Origin: JAGNZR01 sp051648485 | Lineage (GTDB): Bacteria > Fusobacteriota > Fusobacteriia > Fusobacteriales > Fusobacteriaceae | Direction: 5' to 3' | Length of the DNA: 28,357 nt | Assembly: GCA_051648485.1 (NCBI GenBank) | Contig: JBOFFH010000048.1 | Span: 1 to 28,357 of the forward strand | Part shown: positions 15,058 to 25,200 of the stretch, piece after piece | Position numbering within the stretch: the first letter of the stretch is position 1 | Layout of the letters: every line of letters begins with the position of its first letter | Position numbers and translations under genes: made by a program | Notes under the pieces: model-generated | The model's database searches: none | Told to the model about the DNA's origin: nothing | What the model saw: only the letters and a program-made list of their open reading frames with translations

Positions 15058-15576
15058 ATGAAAAAATTATTGTTATCTGTTTCAGTATTTCTAAGTCTTG
15101 GAATTTTTTTAGGAGTTTTTTATGAAAAACAAGAACAAAACAGTAAAATAGTAAAAGAAATAAATTTTAAAATTGAAGATTCAGAAAAAAAATCAGAAAA
15201 TAAAATAAAATATACAATTTACTTACCAAGTGAAAAATTTGAAAAATTAAATATGAGTGAAGAGGAATTCAGTTACACTGAAAATAAAAATGAAATAACA
15301 AAAGGAATTGTAGAAAAAATAGTAATAAGTTTACAAAACAATAAAATGATTTTAGACAATAGACAATTAAAAAATATTTTTTTAAAAGAAGATGAAATAT
15401 ACTTGAATTTTTCTAATTGGAAAGAAAAAGATGAACAGAAAAATCTTTATATAATTTATGCAATAACTAATTCTTTAGTCGATGTCTTAGGACAAAAAAA
15501 AATCAAAATTTTAATAGATGGTGAAGAGACTAAAGGTGTATTTAAAGAGTATTATGAAAAAAATCTAAATATTTAA
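15058..15576 (+). CDS. GerMN-domain-like exported protein
   Basis: Protein of 172 residues with an N-terminal signal or anchor (about 3-21, LLLSVSVFLSLGIFLGVF) lacking a lipobox Cys. A charged linker follows, then a domain from about residue 50 whose C-terminal part (YIIYAITNSLVDVLGQKKIK, ILIDGEETKG) matches the GerMN pattern of a helix followed by 'v..v.ilidG'. GerMN domains occur in spore germination lipoproteins but also in non-sporulating bacteria next to amidases, where they probably act at the cell wall. It lies 25 bases after the amidase gene, suggesting a shared envelope role. The domain call is by pattern and moderate. Confidence 0.72.
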   Translation: MKKLLLSVSVFLSLGIFLGVFYEKQEQNSKIVKEINFKIEDSEKKSENKIKYTIYLPSEKFEKLNMSEEEFSYTENKNEITKGIVEKIVISLQNNKMILDNRQLKNIFLKEDEIYLNFSNWKEKDEQKNLYIIYAITNSLVDVLGQKKIKILIDGEETKGVFKEYYEKNLNI

Positions 15577-15583
15577 GGTGTGA

Positions 15584-16162
15584 ATGATGAATGAAGAGAT
15601 GTTAGAAAAAATAAAATTAGAATTAAAAAATATGCTTTCTGAAAAAAGATATAACCATTCAATTTCAGTTATGAAAACAGCAGTAAAAATAGCTGAAAAA
15701 TACGAAGTAGATGAAGAAAAAATAAAAATTGCAGCACTTCTTCATGATGTATTAAAAGAGTGTAAATTAGAGATGCTAAAAGAGATGTGCGAAGACAGTA
15801 ATTTCAAAGAATTGTCGGGAACTTCTGAAGATGATGCAATAATTCATGGCTTTGCAGGTGCTGTATATGTAGAAAATTTTTTTAAAGTAAAGGATATAGA
15901 AATACTGAACAGTATTAAATACCATACTATTGGAAGAAGAAATATGTCACTTTTGGAAAAAATAATATATTTAGCTGATGCTGTAGAACCAAACAGAGAT
16001 TATCCAGGGGTAAAAAAAATAAGAGAAATTTTGGAAAAAGACATAGATTTAGCAATAATTTATGAAATCGATAAAAAAATAGAGTATTTAATAGAGAAGC
16101 GAAAGATAATTCACTTAAATACAATAGATACAAGAAACTGGCTTTTAAAGAAAAAGGAGTAA
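15584..16162 (+). CDS. yqeK: HD-domain symmetrical Ap4A hydrolase YqeK
   Basis: Hydrolyses diadenosine tetraphosphate symmetrically to two ADP (role known for YqeK in Gram-positive bacteria). The 192 residues show RYNHSISVMKTAVKIA at the start, the metal-binding HD pair in ALLHDVLKE (His54-Asp55), and the YqeK-specific KYHTIGRRNMSLLEKIIYLA followed by DAVEPNRDYPGVKKIR. It begins at ATG 15584 (or ATG 15587, which has better spacing from AAGGTG at 15575-15580). It lies between the GerMN-like gene and rnr, three bases before the latter's ATG; the nadD-rsfS neighbours common elsewhere are absent. Confidence 0.93.
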   Translation: MMNEEMLEKIKLELKNMLSEKRYNHSISVMKTAVKIAEKYEVDEEKIKIAALLHDVLKECKLEMLKEMCEDSNFKELSGTSEDDAIIHGFAGAVYVENFFKVKDIEILNSIKYHTIGRRNMSLLEKIIYLADAVEPNRDYPGVKKIREILEKDIDLAIIYEIDKKIEYLIEKRKIIHLNTIDTRNWLLKKKE

Positions 16163-16165
16163 AAT

Positions 16166-18301
16166 ATGAACATAGGAAATGCAAGATTTGAAAAAGATAT
16201 TGAAAATGTAAAAAAAGTTTTTTTGAAAAATAACACTTTAAAATACGAGGAAATTCTTAAACTGGCAGAGCTTTCACCTAAATTTAAAAAAGAGAATAGA
16301 GCTCTTTTGGATGAAATGGTAGAAAGAGGAGATTTACTTAGAAATAATCGTGGTAAATACACAACCCCAGAGCGTATGGGATATGTAAAGGGAGAGTTCA
16401 ATATAATAAAAGAGAGATTTGCCTTTGTAGATACACCTACTGAAGGAATTTTTGTCCCAAGAGTTCATTTTGGTGGAGCACTAGATGGAGATACTGTACT
16501 TATAAAAGTAAAAGAGGGATATCATGATAAAACTAAAAAAGAGGGAGAAGTTGTAAAAGTAATCAAAAGAAACAAAGATACAATAGTTGGAATTCTCCAT
16601 AAAAAACCAAATTTTGGATTTGTAGTGCCTACTCATGCTTTTGGAAAAGATATATTTATACCTTATAAAGCTATGAAAAATGCAGACGATAATCAGTTAG
16701 TTGTAGTAAAAATAACTTTCTGGGGAGATGTAGATAAAAAACCTGAGGGAGAAGTTATAGAAGTGTTAGGAGAACCAGGTAACACTGACAACATGATGGA
16801 AGCTGTAATAAGAAGAGAGGGTATGAGTGAAGATTTTCCAGATGAAGCCCTTGCAGAAGCTCGTAAAATACCTCAAGTTGTAACAGAAGAAGAGATAAGT
16901 AAAAGAAAAGATTTGAGAAATTTAAAAATAATAACTATAGATGGGGATGATGCAAAGGATTTAGATGACGCTGTGTATGTTGAGAAGCTCGCTAATGGTG
17001 GTTATAAACTTATTGTAGCCATAGCTGACGTAGCTCATTACATAGAGGTAGGTTCAGCTTTAGACAAGGAAGCATTTAAAAGAGGAAATTCGGTTTACAT
17101 GGTAGACAGAGTTCTTCCTATGTTTCCTAAAGAGATAAGTAATGGTATTTGTTCATTGAATCCACATACTGATAAATTAACTTTTTCTTGTGAAATTATC
17201 TTTGATGAAAATGGAAAAGTTTTAAGTACTGATACCTATAAATCGGTTATAAACACAGTGCATCGTATGACGTACAGCAACGTGAATAAGATACTGGCTA
17301 AAGATGAAGAGATGTTAGCAACTTACAAAGATATAGTAGAAGAAGTAAAAGTAATGGAAGAACTTTCAGCTTTAATAAGAAAATTAAAATACAATCGTGG
17401 AAGTATAGATTTTGATATTCCTGAAATAAAAGTAATATTGGATGAAAATAAAAAAGTAAAAGAGCTTAAAAAAATAGAACGTGGAGAATCTGAGAGAATA
17501 ATAGAAGATTTTATGATAGCTGCCAATGAAGCATTAGCTGAAAAAATATTTTGGATGGAAGTTCCTTCAATTTATAGAACTCATGAAAAACCAGATCCAG
17601 AGCGTATATCAAAATTAAATGAGATACTGGCAAAGTTCAAATATAGAATACACTCTTTAGAAGATGTACATCCTAAAAAATTCCAAAAAATAATAGAAGA
17701 TTCAAAAGAAAGAGGTATTAATTTGGTAGTTCATAAAAGTATACTGATGGCTTTAAAGCAAGCTAGATATACAAAAGAAAACAGTGGACATTTTGGACTA
17801 GCATCAGGTTATTATACTCACTTTACTTCTCCAATCAGACGTTATGCAGACCTTATGGTTCATAGAATAGGAGATATGTTATTGAAAGGTTATCCAACTA
17901 AAAAGCAATTAAAGTGGTTAGAAACTACTTTAGATTCTATAGCACTTCACATATCTAAAACAGAAAGAGATGCTATGAAAGTTGAAGATGAAAGTAAAAA
18001 AATTAAAATAGTAGAATATATGAAAGATAAAGTTGGAGAGGTTTACAGTGCTACAATTACAGGATTCAGTAACAGAAGAATATTCTTTGAAACAGACCAA
18101 TATATAGAATGTTCATGGGATACAATGGGACCTAATTCTATGGGTAATTATCAATTTTTAGAACATGAATACACAATGGTAGAAACAACTAGTGAAAAAG
18201 AGTATAAATTGGGAGATAAAATCGATATTTTAATAGTAAAAGCTGATATGTTAGAACTTACAATAGAAGCTGTTCCCAATGTAACTGAGGAAGAAAATTA
18301 A
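16166..18301 (+). CDS. rnr: ribonuclease R
   Basis: Processive 3'-5' exoribonuclease that unwinds and degrades structured RNA and takes part in trans-translation with SmpB. The 711 residues run: winged-helix N-terminal domain (about 15-70), cold-shock domains (about 70-235, with GFVVPTHAFGKDIFIPYKA), the RNB catalytic domain (from about 250) with TIDGDDAKDLDDAV (Asp259, Asp265, Asp267 and Asp268 among the Mg2+ ligands) and TSPIRRYADLMVHR (about 553-566), and a C-terminal S1 domain (about 625-705, VGEVYSATITGFSNRRIFFE). No Lys-rich tail like that of E. coli follows. Start ATG 16166 has AAAGGAG. smpB follows after 35 bases, a classic pairing. Confidence 0.97.
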   Translation: MNIGNARFEKDIENVKKVFLKNNTLKYEEILKLAELSPKFKKENRALLDEMVERGDLLRNNRGKYTTPERMGYVKGEFNIIKERFAFVDTPTEGIFVPRVHFGGALDGDTVLIKVKEGYHDKTKKEGEVVKVIKRNKDTIVGILHKKPNFGFVVPTHAFGKDIFIPYKAMKNADDNQLVVVKITFWGDVDKKPEGEVIEVLGEPGNTDNMMEAVIRREGMSEDFPDEALAEARKIPQVVTEEEISKRKDLRNLKIITIDGDDAKDLDDAVYVEKLANGGYKLIVAIADVAHYIEVGSALDKEAFKRGNSVYMVDRVLPMFPKEISNGICSLNPHTDKLTFSCEIIFDENGKVLSTDTYKSVINTVHRMTYSNVNKILAKDEEMLATYKDIVEEVKVMEELSALIRKLKYNRGSIDFDIPEIKVILDENKKVKELKKIERGESERIIEDFMIAANEALAEKIFWMEVPSIYRTHEKPDPERISKLNEILAKFKYRIHSLEDVHPKKFQKIIEDSKERGINLVVHKSILMALKQARYTKENSGHFGLASGYYTHFTSPIRRYADLMVHRIGDMLLKGYPTKKQLKWLETTLDSIALHISKTERDAMKVEDESKKIKIVEYMKDKVGEVYSATITGFSNRRIFFETDQYIECSWDTMGPNSMGNYQFLEHEYTMVETTSEKEYKLGDKIDILIVKADMLELTIEAVPNVTEEEN

Positions 18302-18336
18302 AAAATTGAACGTTAGTAACTTGATGGGGTGATAAA

Positions 18337-18783
18337 ATGATATTGGCAAATAATAAAAAAGCTTTTTTTGATTATTTCGTGGAAGATAGGTATGAAGCAG
18401 GAATAGAATTAATAGGAAGTGAAGTAAAATCTATAAAAGCTGGACAAACAGGTATAAAAGAAGCTTTTATAAGAATAATAAACAATGAAATATTTATTAT
18501 GGGAATGAGCATAACACCTTGGAAATTTGGAAGTGTTTATAATCCAGAGGAAAAAAGAGTAAGGAAATTACTTTTGAACCGTAGTGAAATATCAAAAATA
18601 CATGAAAAAGTTTCTCAAAAGGGATACACAATAGTTCCACTAAATATTCACCTTTCAAAGGGATATGTAAAAGTAGAAATAGCTTTGGCTCGTGGAAAGA
18701 AAAATTATGACAAAAGAGATGATGTGGCCCAAAAAGACCAAAAGAGAGATATTGAAAGAGCGTTGAGAGAAAGAAATAGATAA
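18337..18783 (+). CDS. smpB: SsrA-binding protein
   Basis: Binds tmRNA and brings it to stalled ribosomes in trans-translation. The 148 residues are the normal length; signatures are NNKKAFFDYFVEDRYEAGIE, LIGSEVKSIKAG, the oligonucleotide-binding core, LNIHLSKGYVKVEIALARGK and the basic C-terminal tail (KRDDVAQKDQKRDIERALRE) that enters the ribosomal mRNA channel. GGGGTGA precedes ATG 18337. It is the last gene of the operon, after rnr. The tmRNA gene (ssrA), sometimes adjacent, is not in this window. Confidence 0.97.
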   Translation: MILANNKKAFFDYFVEDRYEAGIELIGSEVKSIKAGQTGIKEAFIRIINNEIFIMGMSITPWKFGSVYNPEEKRVRKLLLNRSEISKIHEKVSQKGYTIVPLNIHLSKGYVKVEIALARGKKNYDKRDDVAQKDQKRDIERALRERNR

Positions 18784-18796
18784 AATAAAAGAGAGT

Positions 18797-18838
18797 AAAA
18801 CAACTTCTGAAAATGAAAAATTAGAAGTTGTTTTTTTG
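18797..18838 (+). terminator. terminator after smpB
   Basis: CAACTTCT (18801-18808) pairs with AGAAGTTG (18823-18830), extended by A and T runs on each side, with an AT-rich 14-base loop and seven T at the end. Confidence 0.88.
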
Positions 18839-18917
18839 AAGTTTCTTAGAATCAAGAGGATTTTAAAAAAAATTAGTAATACTTTATTAAAATATAACAT
18901 AAATGAGGAGGAGAAAA

Positions 18918-21167
18918 ATGGTAAGACAACTGAGTAAAATACTTTTATTTTTACTGACGGTATTTTCTTTAATGGGTGAAACTCAAGGAGTTGGGGTAAT
19001 TTTTCCAAATTTTGAGAGCAGTAAAGAATTGGAAAAAATATTATTAAATGAATTAGAATTAAATTTTGAGGGAAGTGATATCCAAAAAAAAATAATATCT
19101 AAATCTTATTTGGACAAAAATTCTTTAAAAGAAAGCATGAACTCTATGATGAGTAATCCAAAAATAAATGGAATATTCGTTTTGGACTATAATGATTTAA
19201 ATTATTTTCCAGGAGATACAAAATTTATATCATATCCTTTAGGTTTGTTACCACAAGATAAAAAAATATCTGGAGATATAAATTATATCTATGGAGAACC
19301 TGATATTTTAAGAGATATGATAAAATTAAAAGAATTAAAAGAAATTAAAAACATAGTAATATACACTTCTAGAACAACAGAAAGTTATAAAAAAAATGTG
19401 ATAGAAAAATTAAAAAAAGTAGGTATAAATTCAAAATTTAAATCTATAGATAATACAAAAGAGCAGATAGAAAAAGATCTTTCTTCAGCAGAAGCAGTAT
19501 ATATTATTACAAATGATGCTAGAGGAGAAAAAATAGCAAAAATAGCAACTGATAAAAAGTTACCAACTTTTATTACAAGTTTAAACTCAGACTTGATAAA
19601 CAAAGGTCTTATGGGTTATGAGTTACCTAATGAAATAAATAAAAGATTGAGAACAGCAGTTTTTAATTATTTTAATTATTTAACAGGGGAAACTGAAAAC
19701 TCTGTAAATAATTTAGGAGTTTTAAAAGATGAACTGTTTTTCAACACTTCTATAGCTAATAAAATAAAAATTTATCCTAGTATCTTATTTATTCAAGGAA
19801 TGAAACTATCTGAGGATAAAAACAGTGTTTCTAAGCTTAAATTGAATTTCAAAGATGCAATAGAGCTAGCACTGAAAAACAATCCATCTTTAAAAGCTCA
19901 ACTAAAAAGTATAGAAGCTAGCAAATATTCATATTGGGCTGGAAATACAAAAAGACTTCCTAAAGCTTCTTTAGGAGCAAACTACTCTTATTTAGATGAT
20001 ACTATAACAAAGGTTTCAGGTTCTGAAAATTCAGTAGTAGGATTACTTAAAATATCTCAAGTTATTTATGATGACAGTTTAAATGTAGATATTTATGCTG
20101 ATAAAATAGCATATGAAAACAGTATGTTGCAATATAACCAAGGAGTGTTAGATACTATTTTCAATGTGGCTAATACATATTTTAATCTTCTTCAACTAGA
20201 ATCTCAGTTAGAAATTCAAAATAACAACTATGATTTAGTTAGAGAATTCTCAAGAGTTAGTAAAATAAAATATGAAACAGGAGCAACAGGTATCCAAGAT
20301 GTTTACAGAATGGAAGGAGTAATTTCAGACGTGACATCATCTTTAGCTGATTTGCAGGCACAGCTTAAAAATCAAGAAAAAGTTTTCACTACTCTTTTAA
20401 ATATTCCTATTGAAACACAATTTGTTTATCAAGATATAGATGAATTGTCTAATGAATTTTTTATAGGTAAAGAGTTTTTAGACAAATTTTTATTTGATAA
20501 GCAAAAAGATACAAAATTATTTTCTTATTTTTCTCAAGTGGCTCTCGAGAATTCAAATCAGTTAAAAGCTATCGAAAATAATATAAAAATTTTAGAGAGA
20601 CAAGGGAATAGTTTAACTCGTTCAAGATTTATTCCTAAAGTTTCAGCTTTTGGACAATACTCTAAAAATAATCTTATAGATTCTTGGGGTGCTGGATCAA
20701 ATGTTAATTCACCAAATAATTGGAGAGCTGGTATAGTTGCAGAAATACCAATTTTTACAAGTGGTGAGATTCATTATAGTAAAAAAAGTTTAGATGCGGA
20801 TATAGAAAGTTTGGAGTATCAAAAAACAGATTTTGAGAATCAATTGATCAAAAATGTAAATGTATTATCTACAACTCTTTTAAGTGATTATGTTCAAACT
20901 TTCACTTCTAAAAAAGCTTCAGAAGCAGCTAATAAAAGTTTAAAGTTATCTAAAAATCTTTATGCTTTAGGTTCTATTTCTACAACAGAAATATTAGATG
21001 CTAAAAATGCAGCAATAACTTCAGAATTATCATACACAATTAGTAGTTATAATTTTTTCATTTCAGCAATGAATTTAGAAAGAGTTTTAGGAAGATATAA
21101 AATATTTAGCCAAGCACAAGAAAGAGAAGAAGAGATTAAAAAACTTGAAAATATAGTTGGACAATAG
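18918..21167 (+). CDS. TolC-family outer-membrane efflux protein fused to an N-terminal periplasmic-binding-like domain
   Basis: Protein of 749 residues, far longer than an ordinary TolC-type channel (about 420-490). ATG 18918 is the start because AGGAGGAG (18906-18913) lies just before it; an in-frame ATG at 18903 precedes that site. A signal peptide (about 1-20) leads to a first domain (about 22-295) that looks like a substrate-binding protein of the ABC_sub_bind kind: alternating strands and helices such as IKNIVIYTSRTTESYKKNV, EAVYIITNDARGEKIAKIA and KLPTFITSLNSDLINKG, ending FNYFNYLTGE. From about residue 306 a complete TolC module begins (LNFKDAIELALKNNPSLKAQ), with two outer-membrane-factor repeats (second near 535). 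It is the first gene of an RND operon, and the adaptor gene follows at 21178. Confidence 0.9.
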   Translation: MVRQLSKILLFLLTVFSLMGETQGVGVIFPNFESSKELEKILLNELELNFEGSDIQKKIISKSYLDKNSLKESMNSMMSNPKINGIFVLDYNDLNYFPGDTKFISYPLGLLPQDKKISGDINYIYGEPDILRDMIKLKELKEIKNIVIYTSRTTESYKKNVIEKLKKVGINSKFKSIDNTKEQIEKDLSSAEAVYIITNDARGEKIAKIATDKKLPTFITSLNSDLINKGLMGYELPNEINKRLRTAVFNYFNYLTGETENSVNNLGVLKDELFFNTSIANKIKIYPSILFIQGMKLSEDKNSVSKLKLNFKDAIELALKNNPSLKAQLKSIEASKYSYWAGNTKRLPKASLGANYSYLDDTITKVSGSENSVVGLLKISQVIYDDSLNVDIYADKIAYENSMLQYNQGVLDTIFNVANTYFNLLQLESQLEIQNNNYDLVREFSRVSKIKYETGATGIQDVYRMEGVISDVTSSLADLQAQLKNQEKVFTTLLNIPIETQFVYQDIDELSNEFFIGKEFLDKFLFDKQKDTKLFSYFSQVALENSNQLKAIENNIKILERQGNSLTRSRFIPKVSAFGQYSKNNLIDSWGAGSNVNSPNNWRAGIVAEIPIFTSGEIHYSKKSLDADIESLEYQKTDFENQLIKNVNVLSTTLLSDYVQTFTSKKASEAANKSLKLSKNLYALGSISTTEILDAKNAAITSELSYTISSYNFFISAMNLERVLGRYKIFSQAQEREEEIKKLENIVGQ

Positions 21168-21177
21168 GAGGATTTTT

Positions 21178-22272
21178 ATGAAAAAACAATTAATAGGATT
21201 AACATTACTGGCAATTCTTGTAGGATGTAGCAAAGAGAAAGAGGTAACACCTACTGATTTAGCAATTAGACCAGTAGCATATATCCAGGTAGAAGATACA
21301 AAAGCACAAATGACTAGAGAGTTTTCAGGAACAATTATACCAGAAGTAATTTCTAAATTAAGTTTTAGAGTTTCGGGAACAATTATTGAAAGAAATGTAA
21401 GTTTAGGAAGTCAAGTAAAAAAAGGTGAAGTTTTAGCTGTTTTAGATTCATCAGATTATGAAATAAAATCTGAAGAAGCTCAAGCTAATTATCAAATGGT
21501 GGAATCAGATGTATTAAACAGAGCAACTATATTCAATAGAGATAAAAAACTTTTTTTAGAAAATAGTGTATCTAAAGCTCAATACGATCAATCAAAAGCT
21601 AATTATATGGCAGGAAAGTCTCAGCTTAAAGCGGCAGCTCAAAATGTAGATTATGTCAATTCACAATTGGAATATACTAAATTAATTTCACCAGGAAATG
21701 GAACTGTAGCTCAAGTAGACGTTCAATTGAACGAAACAGTAAATGCAGGAACAACTATATTAACTTTAAGTGAATCTGGAAAAATGCAAGTATTGTTTAA
21801 TGTATCCGATACAGTGATAAATAAACTATCTAATGGACAAGAGGTAGAGATTAAAATAATAAATAGTGATTTAGTATTGAAAGGAAAGGTTAGTAATATA
21901 GGAGCAGTTTCTAATGCTTATGGAAACACTTATCCTGTAAAAGCTCAAGTTTTAGATTCTAATGCCCAACTAAAACCAGGAATGACAGCAAGTGTAAAAA
22001 TAAATTTTGAAAATATAGATGCTGGAAAAATATATCTTCCAGCAAATGCAGTTCAATTAGATACTACAGGAAAATATTATGTTATGGTAATAAAAAAAAT
22101 AGAAGGTACAATAGGAACTGTTGAAAGAAAAATTGTAGAAATAGGTGAATTAACAAATGGAGGTTTAGAGATAAAATCTGGAATAGTTCCGGGAGATTAT
22201 ATCGTGACTTCAGGATCAACAGTTTTATCAGAAGGACAAAGTGTAAAATTGGGAGTAGGGGAGGCAAAATAG
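21178..22272 (+). CDS. RND periplasmic adaptor (membrane fusion) lipoprotein
   Basis: Links the inner-membrane RND pump to the outer-membrane channel. ATG 21178 is six bases after AGGAGG (21166-21171). The 364-residue product is a lipoprotein: signal MKKQLIGLTLLAILVGC with the lipobox Cys at residue 17. Next come the lipoyl half-motif (SFRVSGTIIERNVSLGSQVK, KGEVLAVLDSSDY), an alpha hairpin (about 85-150), the second lipoyl half (SPGNGTVAQVDVQLNETV), a beta-barrel (MQVLFNVSDTVINKLSNGQE) and a membrane-proximal domain (LKPGMTASVKINF). The order and length are those of AcrA/MexA-type adaptors. The stop is one base before the permease ATG, so translation is likely coupled. Confidence 0.95.
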   Translation: MKKQLIGLTLLAILVGCSKEKEVTPTDLAIRPVAYIQVEDTKAQMTREFSGTIIPEVISKLSFRVSGTIIERNVSLGSQVKKGEVLAVLDSSDYEIKSEEAQANYQMVESDVLNRATIFNRDKKLFLENSVSKAQYDQSKANYMAGKSQLKAAAQNVDYVNSQLEYTKLISPGNGTVAQVDVQLNETVNAGTTILTLSESGKMQVLFNVSDTVINKLSNGQEVEIKIINSDLVLKGKVSNIGAVSNAYGNTYPVKAQVLDSNAQLKPGMTASVKINFENIDAGKIYLPANAVQLDTTGKYYVMVIKKIEGTIGTVERKIVEIGELTNGGLEIKSGIVPGDYIVTSGSTVLSEGQSVKLGVGEAK

Positions 22273-22273
22273 T

Positions 22274-25200
22274 ATGAGTATGACAACATTAGCAATGAAA
22301 AATAAGGTAGCAACCTATCTTTTCATAACATTGATATGTTTCTTTGGAACTTTTGCTTATTTTTCTTCAGAAAAATCGGAAGATCCAGGATATACAATAA
22401 AAACTGCAGTAATTACAACTAACTGGCCAGGAGCAACTGCTAAACAAATGGGTGAGTTAGTAAGTAAACAGATAGAGGATGAAGTAAGAAGTTTAGACTC
22501 TTTAGACTTTGTGGAATCTAAAAATCTTCCCGGTCAGTCAAACGTATATGTAAATTTAAAAGCTAAATATTGGAATCCAGATCCAGAATGGACAAAACTT
22601 CGTAACAAAATAGAGTTTGCTATTCCAAAACTTCCTCAAGGTTCTCAAAAACCTATAATTAATACTTATTTTGGAGATGTATATGGAACAGTGGCTTCTA
22701 TTAGTAGTAGTGATTTGTCTTATGACGAACTTTATAAAAAAGCTGAAGAACTTAAAACTCTTTTATTATTTAAAGTTCCAGAAATAGGTCAAATTCAAAT
22801 AACAGGTGCTCAGCAAGATGTTATATATGTAGAAATAAACAATGAGAAAATGGCGACTATGGGAATCAGTTTATCGCAAATATCTCAAAGTTTAAAAAAT
22901 GCAAATATAATAATTGGGGGAGGAAGTACAACTGATTCAGGAAATCAGATTATTGTAAATCCTTCAGGAACTTTTAAAACAGTAGAAGATTTAGGAAAAG
23001 TTGTTTTAGCTGGAAAAACTAAAGAACAAAGAATTTATCTGCAAGAAATAGCTAAAATTTACAAAGGATATGTAAATCCAGCTAGTCTTTTAACTTTTAA
23101 TGGTGAAGATAAAAGTATAGTTTTAGCTATGAGTTTAAGTGCAGGAGAAAATATTTTAAAATTAGGACAAAAAACATCAGCAGTTTTAGAAAGTTATGAA
23201 AAAACATTACCTTTAGGAACAGAGGTAAAACTGGTTTATAATCAATCTAAATTTGTAGATGGAAAAATAGCTGGATTTTTATCTAGTTTAATTCAAGCGA
23301 TAGTTGTAATAGTCCTTATAATGTTTGCTTTTTTAGGATGGAGATCAGGGCTGATAGTAGCATCTTTGACACCTACTACAATTGCAGTAACTTTAATAGG
23401 ACTGTATATTTTAGGATATGGAATAAATCAAATGACACTTGCAGGACTAATAATAGCTTTAGGAATGCTTGTGGATAATGCTATAGTTATGGCTGAAAAT
23501 GTAATGGTACTTTCTCAACAAGGAAAAAGTAAATATGATGCTTGTGTAGAGTCAGCAAAATTGCTAGCAATTCCACTTTTCACAGGTTCTATGACAACAG
23601 CCGTGGCTTTTTTACCGGTGATAACAAATAGACAATCTATGGGTCAATATGTAGGGCCTATGGCTATAGTAGTTTTTATAGCACTGACAGCTTCTTGGCT
23701 AATAAATCAAACTTTTATTCCACTTCTTTGCTATGATTTTTTAGATGTGACTAACAATAAAAAAGTAGATTATAACAAAGATAAGATGTATGTTGGATAT
23801 AGACGTCTTTTAATATTAGCTTTGAAAAATAGAACAATATCAGTGGGATTAGCGATAATGAGTTTTGTAGTGGGTATTTTTCTTTTTAAATTTATTCCAA
23901 GTAGCTTTATGCCAGAGGGAAGCACACCGGTTATGGCAAGTTATATTAGAATGCCAAAAGGAACATCTATAGAAAAAACTACAGAAGTAGTAAAGGATTT
24001 AAATAAATTTATAAAAGAAAAATATTATGTAGGCAATATAAAACCGAATCCTCCAGGAATAATCGATTATATTTTAACTGGTGGAACAACGATTACGTAT
24101 GAAAAAGAAGGAATTTTAAATTGGCAATCATATGTCGGAGGAGGAGGACCTAGATACACATTAGGATATACTCCTGAAGTACCACTTCCTGAATTTGCAT
24201 ATGTATTATACAGTGTAACTTCTAGAAATTTAACTGAAAGATATTCATATGAGATTAATTCATATCTTCAATCTAAATATCCAGATATAGCATTGACAAG
24301 TAAATCTCTTCAAGAAGGAGTTACTTCAGAATTTGACCTTTCTTATCAGTTTATTTCTCCTGATTTAGAAAAAATAAAAGAAGTGGTTGAAGAAGTAAAA
24401 AAGAAAATAACAGAAACAGAAGGTATAAGACTAGTTAAAGATAACTGGGGAAGCTATGTACCACAAATCGAAGTAGAGGTAGATTATAATAAAGCAATTT
24501 TAGCAGGACTTACAACTTCAGATGTTGGAAATGCTATTCAATATTCATTAGAAGGATTTAATGCAACTGTTTTTTATGATTTTGATGCACCACCAAAAAA
24601 TACAAGTATTCCAGTTAAAATAAAAGGTACTAGAAATTATAAAAATAAATTGGATAGTTTAAAAGAATTAGAAATTACAAATAATAATGGAGAAGGTGTT
24701 CCACTTCAACAAGTGGCTAATTTAAAACTTATTTATGTACCAATATTTGTTAATACAAGAGACATGAATTATGCAATTCAAGTAGAGGCAGGAATTGAAA
24801 ATGGCTATACAGCTAACGATTTAAATGCTATTTTACAACCTTGGATTGTGGAAAAAATAAATACAGATTGGAAAGATAAAGGAGTTCAATTTAAAATAGC
24901 AGGACAAATGAAAACTTCTCAAGAAAATTCAGCTGGATTAGGAGCAGGAGTTCCAATAGCACTTTTAATTATGTTAACTTTAGTAATAGCTCAGTTTAAT
25001 TCTTTCAAAAAGGGAATAATAGTTATGTTAACAATACCACTTTCATTGTTAGGTTGCTCATTAGGACTTTTAATTACAGGATTAGATTTTGGATTTATGG
25101 GAATAGTAGGAGTAATATCCCTGGCGGGAGTAGTATTGAATCACGCTATAGTTTTAATAGATAAAATAACCATAGAAAAAGAAGATATGAAAAGAGATGA

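Noticed and set aside
16111..16401. Minus-strand reading frames around 15927-16401, opposite yqeK/rnr
   Set aside because: They overlap two well-supported genes on the other strand; Phe/Ser/Leu-rich composition is typical of antisense translation of AT-rich genes.
18655..19008. 117-residue minus-strand frame across the smpB end and tolC-like start
   Set aside because: It crosses the smpB terminator and two supported gene ends; no start signals and shadow-like composition.
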